Of a DNA stretch of 64,000 nucleotides, positions 24,855-31,316 are shown piece by piece (position 1 is the stretch's first letter; each line of letters begins with the position of its first letter). The stretch covers positions 1,798,501 to 1,862,500 of the forward strand of contig OY282457.1 in the NCBI GenBank assembly GCA_958296235.1, written 5' to 3'. The notes below the pieces were generated by a model. That model did no database searches. It was not told the DNA's origin and saw nothing but the letters and a program-made list of their open reading frames with translations. The translations under genes and the position numbers were made by a program. The stretch comes from an uncultured Candidatus Binatia bacterium (GTDB taxonomy: Bacteria > Desulfobacterota > Binatia > Bin18).

Positions 24855-25640
24855 CTAGTAGGCCGACAGTCCGCCGTCAACCGGCACGACCGCGCCGGTC
24901 ATCATGCGGGCTTCATCCGAGGCCAGAAAGAGGGCCACCCGGGCGATATCTTCGGGCTCGCCCACCGAGAACGGATACTTCTTCAGTTGGGATTCCAGGT
25001 TGACGACACTGGACTGGCCGGCCGTCTGTGGCCGGTCTACGCCCAGGCGTTGCCGTACCCGGTCGGTCATGATGACGCCCGGACAGATCGCGTTGGCGCG
25101 AATCTTGTCCTTGGCATAGGTTCCGGCCAGCACCTGGGTAAAAGCAATGACGCCGCCCTTGGCCGCGGTATAGACATGAATCGGAAACGATCCGCGCAAA
25201 GCGACGACGGAGGACATATTGACAATCGCGCCACCCCCGGCCTTGATGAGTTCGGGAATCCCGTGCCGGCAGCACAGGAACGGGCCGAGCAAATCGAGCG
25301 ACTGGGTATGCTGCCAGACCGACATATCGACCTCGGTCACTGTCTTGTCTTCGGCGATCGACCCGCCCGCGCAGTTATACAGAATATCGAGCTTGTCATA
25401 GCGCGCCACGGTTTGGTGGATCGCGTTTTTCACGCTCTCCTCAATGGTGACATCGGTTTCTATGCAAACCGCCTCTCCACCAGCCTCACGGACCAGGCGT
25501 TCGGTTTCGCGGCCGAGTTCGGGTTTAAGTTCGGCAATGGCGACCTTTGCCCCCTCTTGGGTAAAAATCCGGGCGGCAGAGCGGGCAATGCCTGACCCCG
25601 CCCCGGTAATGAATGCGACTTTGCCATCGAGGCGTCCCAT
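24855..25640 (-). CDS. SDR-family NAD(P)-dependent oxidoreductase
   Basis: A 261-residue classical short-chain dehydrogenase: GKVAFITGAGSGIARSAARIF (TGxxxGxG), DILYNCAGG, the catalytic serine in NMSSVVALRG and the YTAAK (YxxxK) pair, ending CPGVIMTDRVR and MTGAVVPVDGGLSAY. It lies between the two half-beta genes of the nitrile hydratase set, 9 bases before one and 24 after the other, so it belongs to the same operon. It may act on the alcohol, aldehyde or ketone linked to the nitrile substrate; that is inference. Confidence 0.9.
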   Translation of the reverse strand: MGRLDGKVAFITGAGSGIARSAARIFTQEGAKVAIAELKPELGRETERLVREAGGEAVCIETDVTIEESVKNAIHQTVARYDKLDILYNCAGGSIAEDKTVTEVDMSVWQHTQSLDLLGPFLCCRHGIPELIKAGGGAIVNMSSVVALRGSFPIHVYTAAKGGVIAFTQVLAGTYAKDKIRANAICPGVIMTDRVRQRLGVDRPQTAGQSSVVNLESQLKKYPFSVGEPEDIARVALFLASDEARMMTGAVVPVDGGLSAY

Positions 25641-25664
25641 CTCTTCCTCCTTTCAAGCCGGACT

Positions 25665-25979
25665 TCACGCAGTCGGGCCTTGCTCCACGAGCTGTTCAGC
25701 CTTGCGGTCGATCTCAGCTTTGGTCAGCACGTTCTTTTCAATCAGGAGCGTTTCAATCGCGCTGATCCAGCGTTCGTAATACCCCATAGTTTCATACGCC
25801 TCAGGCGGAAGACTTTCGATCGCTCGCCGTAACTCATCGACCCGAATCACGCGCCGGTCCGCGCTACTCAACAGTACGAGTAAGGCATCGGTCCGTTTCT
25901 CCCAGAACGACAGGGCATGTTCCGTCTTGTTGATGGGTCCGGCAGCAGGCCAGCCCCCACGGTCATGTACCCCCGGCAT
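25665..25979 (-). CDS. nitrile hydratase beta-like subunit, N-terminal half only
   Basis: A 104-residue protein matching the N-terminal half of nitrile hydratase beta: MPGVHDRGGWPAAGPINKTEHALSFWEKRTDALLVLL and PPEAYETMGYYERWISAIETLLIEKNVLTKAEID. The ATG at 25979 has AAAGGATGG upstream; a longer frame to 26102 reads into a repeat and is rejected. It is the first gene of the operon, in the order beta-N, SDR, beta-C, alpha. Bacterial nitrile hydratase activator proteins resemble this half too, so an activator role is the main alternative. Confidence 0.8.
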   Translation of the reverse strand: MPGVHDRGGWPAAGPINKTEHALSFWEKRTDALLVLLSSADRRVIRVDELRRAIESLPPEAYETMGYYERWISAIETLLIEKNVLTKAEIDRKAEQLVEQGPTA

Positions 25980-26052
25980 ACAACCATCCTTTATTCTTTT
26001 TGGGCAGGTCTCTGTATTCTTCTGCCTCAAAAGCCGTGTAAATGGAAGCGCT

Positions 26053-26164
<112 letters not shown>

Positions 26165-26190
26165 TTTTTGGCTCGGTTATAGTCGGCCCC

Positions 26191-27057
26191 ATGCTGAAAG
26201 CCGGTAATATCACCATTCATTTTTTGAACGACGGGCTGTGGTGGGATGACGGCGGCGCGCAGTTCGGCATTGTTCCGCGGGAAATCTGGCAACGGGAGAA
26301 GCAACCCAACGAACGCGGGCGCATTGCCATGAGTCTGACCTGTCCGCTGATTGTGACGCGGAATGAACTCATCGTCGTTGATACTGGTATCGGGAATCGG
26401 CTGAGTACACGCGAGCGACAATTTTTTACGCCCCGGCGCGGGAGCGGTCTGACCGGCCAGATGCACGCCCTCGGCTACACAAGGGAAGACGTGACCCACG
26501 TCGTGCTGAGCCATCTCCATTTTGATCATGTGGGCGGCGTCATTGATAAAGCGGATGACGGCACGCTCACACCAGTTTTTCCCAACGCCCGTGTGGCGCT
26601 GCAACGGGCAGAGTGGGAGTTGGCAACCCAGCCACCGGACGAACGTCTGGCCGCGGCCTACCGACACGCCCCGGAATGCCTGGAGCCGCTTGCCAATATT
26701 GACCTCATCGACGGGGATACGACGCTGACCGACCACGTTCGCACAACCGTCTCAGGCGGCCATACCAGCCCGCACCAATGCGTCATTGTTGAAACCGCGG
26801 GAACCGGCTTGATTCACTTCGCCGATATCGTGCCGACGACCGCCCACCTGCGTCTCGCCTGGAACGCCGCGTATGACACCGACCCGTTAGAGACAATCGG
26901 CGCGAAAAAACGACTCTACGCCGAGGCCAGACAGAAAAATCTCTGGGTTTCGTTTTCGCACGACGACGTGGTCGCCGCCGGACGTTTTTCCGACAAAGCG
27001 GGGAAAACACCGACGCTGGCGGAGACGATTCCCATCACCCCTCCCAGCGGAGCGTAG
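26191..27057 (+). CDS. MBL-fold metallo-hydrolase
   Basis: A 288-residue protein of the metallo-beta-lactamase fold. It has the zinc motif LSHLHFDHVGG (HxHxDH), an earlier VVDTGIGN, a later SGGHTSPHQCVIVE for the third histidine, and FSHDD near the C terminus for the last ligand. The layout fits the AhlD/quorum-quenching-lactonase-like branch, which hydrolyses esters or lactones. The start is put at ATG 26191, just after the direct repeat; no good ribosome-binding site is visible. Confidence 0.85.
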   Translation: MLKAGNITIHFLNDGLWWDDGGAQFGIVPREIWQREKQPNERGRIAMSLTCPLIVTRNELIVVDTGIGNRLSTRERQFFTPRRGSGLTGQMHALGYTREDVTHVVLSHLHFDHVGGVIDKADDGTLTPVFPNARVALQRAEWELATQPPDERLAAAYRHAPECLEPLANIDLIDGDTTLTDHVRTTVSGGHTSPHQCVIVETAGTGLIHFADIVPTTAHLRLAWNAAYDTDPLETIGAKKRLYAEARQKNLWVSFSHDDVVAAGRFSDKAGKTPTLAETIPITPPSGA

Positions 27058-27062
27058 ACGGC

Positions 27063-27953
27063 CTATTCAACTGTGAGTTCGACGCGGCGATTTATGGCTC
27101 TGCCGGCCGGATTGTCCGCGCCATCGTCTCTGGCATTGGGAGCCAGAGGCTCGATTTCTCCTCGCCCCACGACTCGGAGACGGTCGGCGGCAACCCCACT
27201 CTCCACCAGATAGGCCCGGACCGCTTCCGCCCGCTCGCGCGAGAGTTTCAGATTAAGCGCCTCGGAGCCAACCGCATCGGCGTAGCCTGCAATCAGGACG
27301 GACAGCGTGGGGTTGTCGTTGAGAATACGGGCCGTCTCGTTCAGCCCCGGCAGGTATTCCGGTCGTATTGTTTGGTCGTTAAAAGCAAAGGGAACGCCTT
27401 GCAGGACGATATCTTTTAGGGCGGCTTCACCCTTTGGAGTTGCCTCATCTTCTACAGAAGGCGAGGGGGGCGAGGGAGGCCGGACCGGCTGCGGACTCGC
27501 GCTTTGATCGGGCGCTTCCCGCTTGTCTGCCATCGCTGACACACGGACGCGCTCACTGGGGTCGTCTTCCGCGTCATAGAGCAGCATTCCTGTCGCGCCA
27601 ACAAGCAGCACTCCCCCGACGAGGGCAGACACGCGCCCATACGCCAGGATAAAAGCAGGAGAGAAACCGGCGAACAGTCCAATCGAGTACGGCACCAGGA
27701 AGGACCAGTCAGCGGCAAGGACGGCCAGCATTCCAGCCGTGACAACGGTTCCGAAGAGCGCGGCCAGAAGCTTCTGCGGAGCGCGAAAGGAGGTGGGCCG
27801 AACGGCTTCCAGACGCCGATTGGGGCGTTTGCGCACCCCTTGGAGGGACCGGGCGGCCCTCGCCATCCACCGGACGTTCAGTTGCAGCCAGACCTGGCCG
27901 TGGATCATTCCCCAGACAAACCCACATAGAACAGCAGCAAGCGCGACAAGCAC
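27063..27953 (-). CDS. OmpA-family protein with membrane-embedded N-terminal region
   Basis: A 296-residue protein. The N-terminal part has an initial hydrophobic helix and three further predicted membrane helices (about residues 62-135). A Pro/Ser-rich linker (QSASPQPVRPPSPPSPS) follows, then a C-terminal OmpA-like domain (about 180-296) with LSVLIAGYADAVGSEALNLKLSRERAEAVRAYLVESGVAADRLRVVGRGE and NRRVELTVE. The domain binds peptidoglycan, so the protein probably links the inner membrane to the cell wall. It converges on the MBL gene, five bases apart. Confidence 0.85.
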   Translation of the reverse strand: MLVALAAVLCGFVWGMIHGQVWLQLNVRWMARAARSLQGVRKRPNRRLEAVRPTSFRAPQKLLAALFGTVVTAGMLAVLAADWSFLVPYSIGLFAGFSPAFILAYGRVSALVGGVLLVGATGMLLYDAEDDPSERVRVSAMADKREAPDQSASPQPVRPPSPPSPSVEDEATPKGEAALKDIVLQGVPFAFNDQTIRPEYLPGLNETARILNDNPTLSVLIAGYADAVGSEALNLKLSRERAEAVRAYLVESGVAADRLRVVGRGEIEPLAPNARDDGADNPAGRAINRRVELTVE

Positions 27954-28302
27954 ATCCGTACTATAGCGCCTCCATGCGCAAACGCCAGGGCGAGGCTCGG
28001 TAGGGTCTCAGTTTCACATCTCCCTCCTCCGCTGCCGGCTCAGCGCCCCCCCACCCTGACCCTCCCCCTCAGAGGGGGGAGGGAATAGCTGCTCCCTCTC
28101 CCCTGGAGGGAGAGGGCTGGGGTGAGGGGGAATAAAGAAACGGAACCACTACCTAAGGCTCATACGCCTCCCCTCTCAACGGGTCGGCGAGACAGGAGGC
28201 CGCTACTCAAACAAACTCTACTTGTTGAGACGCGTGCCAACGCGATAGGCTTGGGCACCTCGCGCCCCGCGCAGGTGTGTCGGGCGCAGTGCAGCATATC
28301 GT
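27954..28302. repeat. intergenic region with CCCTCTCCC-type palindromic repeats
   Basis: The 349-base gap between divergent genes holds two GC-rich palindromic blocks (about 28050-28085 and 28092-28132). The second, with its right flank to 28153, is repeated in direct orientation after the MFS gene at 29633-29694. The rest (28154-28302) should carry the MFS promoter; no clear boxes are visible. Confidence 0.7.
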
Positions 28303-29622
28303 ATGGATACGCCTTCCTTACCTCCCGCTTCGGACCGCAAACCGCGAGTCTTCTACGGTTGGTGGTTGGTCGCGCTCAGCGGCTTCATCATGATGCTGGC
28401 CCATGTCCCGCTGTTTCACGCTATGGGGGTGTGGGCCGTTACCCTGGAACGAGAATTTGGCTGGAGTCGGACCCAGCTCGGCTTGGCCCTGACGTTTACC
28501 CGCATTGAGGGCGGCCTGATGGGTCCGGTCGAGGGGTATCTGACCGATCGTCTCGGCACGCGCCGTATGGTCCTCATGGGTCTCTTTTTTCTTGCCGCCG
28601 GGTTCCTGTTGTTGAGTCAGGTTGACGGTCTGTGGATGTTTTACACCGCCTATGTCGTCATGGCGGTCGGCCAGGGGTTTGGCGGCTGGCTGCCGCTGAT
28701 GACGATGCTGAACCACTGGTTTGTCCGACGCCGGGCGAGCGCGATCGGCTGGGCCAATGTCGGCAGTCGCCTGGGGGCATTATTTCTCGTCCCGGCGATT
28801 GCCTGGGCCATTGATCCCGACTATGAGCGTCTCGGCTGGCGGCTGACCGCTCTGCTGCTGGCGGTCTTTACCCTTGTTGTCGCAGTCCCGCTTACGCGGC
28901 TCATCCGTGACCGACCGCAGGACTATGACCTGCGGCCCGATGGCGGGCCGATACAGCCAAGGGCCGAGGCAAGCAACCCGCAACGTCCGGCGGCATCCCA
29001 GCATATCAGCCCTGCCTCCAGTCCCGACCTGACCGCGGCCCAAGCGCTCAGAACACCCGCCTTTTGGCTCATTTCCTTTGGCCACGGTTTTACCTCTATG
29101 GTGCTCCTGGCCATCATGGCCCACCTGGGACTGCTGATGGAGGATGCCGGCTTTTCGGTTCAGACAACGGCCTGGCTCGTCTCTGTGTACACCGCGGTTT
29201 CCATGGTTTTTCAGCTCGTGGGCGGCTATGTCGGCGATCGCATGCCCAAGCGCATCGCCCTGTTTATCTTCTCTTCTCTCCAGGCGGCTGGCGTAGTCGT
29301 GCTGACGTTCTCGACTTCGACCCCCATGCTCCTTCTCTTTGCCGTCCTTTTTGGCATCGGGTTCGGTGGGCGGAATCCGCTCACAGTTGCGATTCGGGGT
29401 GACTATTTTGGGCAAACTTCTTTTGGCAGGATTCTCGGACTGTCAACGGTCCCGATGAATATCCTCATGCTTGTCGCGCCGCCCTTTGCCGGTTGGATGC
29501 GTGATGTCCAGGGGGATTATATCCTGGCTTTTTGGGTCCTGGCGGCATGCAGTTTCCTTGGGGGTCTCTGCTTTCTGTTTGCCAGGAATCCCAGACCGGC
29601 GCCGGCATCACCCGTCCCGTGA
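28303..29622 (+). CDS. MFS transporter
   Basis: A 439-residue membrane protein with twelve predicted helices, beginning RKPRVFYGWWLVALSGFIMMLAHVPLFHAMGVWAV. It has the MFS loop motif GYLTDRLGTRRMVLMG between helices 2 and 3 and its pseudo-repeat GGYVGDRMPKRIALFIFSS in the second half. The FYGWW start is common in the oxalate/formate antiporter-like and monocarboxylate porter groups, so an organic anion substrate is plausible. The gene lies between two copies of a 60-bp direct repeat. Confidence 0.9.
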   Translation: MDTPSLPPASDRKPRVFYGWWLVALSGFIMMLAHVPLFHAMGVWAVTLEREFGWSRTQLGLALTFTRIEGGLMGPVEGYLTDRLGTRRMVLMGLFFLAAGFLLLSQVDGLWMFYTAYVVMAVGQGFGGWLPLMTMLNHWFVRRRASAIGWANVGSRLGALFLVPAIAWAIDPDYERLGWRLTALLLAVFTLVVAVPLTRLIRDRPQDYDLRPDGGPIQPRAEASNPQRPAASQHISPASSPDLTAAQALRTPAFWLISFGHGFTSMVLLAIMAHLGLLMEDAGFSVQTTAWLVSVYTAVSMVFQLVGGYVGDRMPKRIALFIFSSLQAAGVVVLTFSTSTPMLLLFAVLFGIGFGGRNPLTVAIRGDYFGQTSFGRILGLSTVPMNILMLVAPPFAGWMRDVQGDYILAFWVLAACSFLGGLCFLFARNPRPAPASPVP

Positions 29623-29632
29623 GAATTGTTTG

Positions 29633-29694
29633 CCCCCTCTCCCCTGGAGGGAGAGGGCTGGGGTGAGGGAGAATAAGCAAACGGAACCACGACC
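29633..29694. repeat. second copy of the 60-bp direct repeat bracketing the MFS gene
   Basis: The block CCCTCTCCCCTGG...GGGTGAGGG plus the flank AATAAGCAAACGGAACCAC closely matches 28092-28153 in the same orientation, with a handful of mismatches. The palindrome belongs to a family present many times in the window, but the shared right flank is specific to these two copies. Confidence 0.75.
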
Positions 29695-29791
29695 GAGAAT
29701 TGACAGGTCTATTCACGTCCTCTTAGAATACGAGTTCCGGGAGTCTTCCGTATAACCAGTTTCCGCGTAGACTCCGAGGGAGGACCTCATT

Positions 29792-30436
29792 ATGAGTACG
29801 CCGATCACTCTACTCACGCTGTCTCACCAGTATGGCAGCGGGGGAAGCCTGATTGCCCGCGATCTGGGCCAACGCCTCAACTGGAAAGTCTGGGACAAAG
29901 AAATTGTCCAAACCATTGCCTCCCAGCAACATGTCTCTGAGGATTACATTGAAACCAAAGATGAACGCGTGGGTTCGTTTATCGAACGCGTCGTCGAATC
30001 ATTTGGCGTCGGCGGTTTTGAAAGCGCGTATAACATTCCGCCGCCGCTGCGTCTCAAAGACAGCCAACTCGCGCGCCTGACCCGCAAGCTGATCGAAGAA
30101 GTCGCGCAGGAAGGCAGCGCCATTATTGTCGGACGCGGGGGAAACTGCATTCTGGCTAACAGGCCCAAGACCCTGCATGTTTTTGTGTTTGCCGCGCTCG
30201 ATGCCCGCATTGAGCGCGTTATGAACGTAGAGGGCCTCACCACCGATGAGGCCAAGCGACGCATCACTGGAATGGATAAACTGCGGACCGATTACGTCCA
30301 CAAATGCTACCAGGCCGAATGGCGCGACGCAGATGGGTATAATCTCCAACTCGACTCAAGCGTGTGGGGGGAAACGGGAACCGCGGATTTCATTCTCCAG
30401 GCTTTGGAACATCATACCGAGCCTGCTCGGAGCTGA
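29792..30436 (+). CDS. cytidylate kinase-like family protein
   Basis: A 214-residue P-loop protein. It starts PITLLTLSHQYGSGGSLIARDLGQRLNWKVWDKEIVQ, the GSGG Walker-type loop of the cytidylate kinase-like family, with IIVGRGGNCIL and AKRRITGMDKLRTDYVHKCYQAEW further on. Authentic CMP kinases are a related but separate family, so the substrate is uncertain. The ATG at 29792 has GAGGGAGGA upstream. It converges with the sugar-transferase-like gene. Confidence 0.85.
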   Translation: MSTPITLLTLSHQYGSGGSLIARDLGQRLNWKVWDKEIVQTIASQQHVSEDYIETKDERVGSFIERVVESFGVGGFESAYNIPPPLRLKDSQLARLTRKLIEEVAQEGSAIIVGRGGNCILANRPKTLHVFVFAALDARIERVMNVEGLTTDEAKRRITGMDKLRTDYVHKCYQAEWRDADGYNLQLDSSVWGETGTADFILQALEHHTEPARS

Positions 30437-30448
30437 ACCAGGGGCCTC

Positions 30449-31126
30449 CTAGAGCCGTTTCAGAAAATTCCGGGTCCGGGGCGCATCTTCTTCATGCGGC
30501 GCTTCCATCAACTGCTCTGCCAGTTTCCGCATATCCTCTACGGTATCCACATCGTACCAGCGCGGGAGCAGGCTCACCTTCAGGTTATGCAAGCGGGCCT
30601 GTTGCAAGGTCTGCTGCATGACCCTTTCCGTACTCCACTCAATGTTCTCAAACAGTGCCGGTAACGCGGAATGTCCGGCCTGCGCTCCAATACAGTAATA
30701 GCCGCCGTCACGACTCGGGCCGAGGACGGCATCACAGCCTGGGCTCTCCAACAGGTCGAAGGCCGAACGGAGATAGGCAAGCGGCACGGAGGGAATATCG
30801 CTCCCCATGATCGCCACCCGCGTCGCTGCTTTCTCGAACAGATCAACAAAGATATTCAGCTCACGCTCACCAAGGTCATTACCCCGTTGCGGCAGGTAAC
30901 GGACAGAGGCAGGCAGCAGCGCGCGAAAGCGGGGTTCGCTATCAGCCGGGGCAAAAGCGACCCAGACCTGTGCCTCTTCGAGCCGGGATACCCGTTCAAC
31001 CGTATCAAGCAGAAAGCAACGCGCCAGTTCCGCGGCCTGGTCGGGCTGGAGCGGCGGACAGAGGCGCGTCTTGACCTGTCCGGGCAACGGCCATTTAGCA
31101 AAGATCACAAGCGCGTTGGCAGCCAT
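30449..31126 (-). CDS. TIGR04282/DUF2064-type glycosyltransferase-like protein
   Basis: A 225-residue GT-A-fold protein with the signature VIFAKWPLPGQVKTRLCPPL at the start, the metal-binding-like MGSDIPSVPLAYL and DAVLGPSRDGGYYCIGAQ. The family includes the glycosyltransferase of arsenosugar biosynthesis and many members of unknown acceptor. I chose ATG 31126 over an upstream TTG. No partner genes of arsenosugar synthesis are adjacent, although a selenocysteine ArsC lies elsewhere in the window. Confidence 0.8.
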   Translation of the reverse strand: MAANALVIFAKWPLPGQVKTRLCPPLQPDQAAELARCFLLDTVERVSRLEEAQVWVAFAPADSEPRFRALLPASVRYLPQRGNDLGERELNIFVDLFEKAATRVAIMGSDIPSVPLAYLRSAFDLLESPGCDAVLGPSRDGGYYCIGAQAGHSALPALFENIEWSTERVMQQTLQQARLHNLKVSLLPRWYDVDTVEDMRKLAEQLMEAPHEEDAPRTRNFLKRL

Positions 31127-31211
31127 GCTGGGGTGTGTAGCGTGTATCAATGTGGGGAGCAAATGGGAATGTGGAAAACCCGACCGTCACAGCCCTTGCG
31201 CCGCCCTGCCC

Positions 31212-31279
31212 CTGGGAGCGCGGGCATCTTGCCCGCAGCCTTCTGCTCATTTTTGCGGGCTGGAAGCCCGCGCTCCCAG
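31212..31279. repeat. long palindromic REP-like element
   Basis: A 14-bp perfect outer stem (CTGGGAGCGCGGGC with GCCCGCGCTCCCAG) encloses an inner GCGGGCATCTTGCCCGC hairpin. Partial copies occur at 34389-34434 and, more diverged, at 23765-23821. Confidence 0.8.
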
Positions 31280-31316
31280 GGGGGTCGGCCCGACCTCGCA
31301 GGAGGCATCTACCCCG

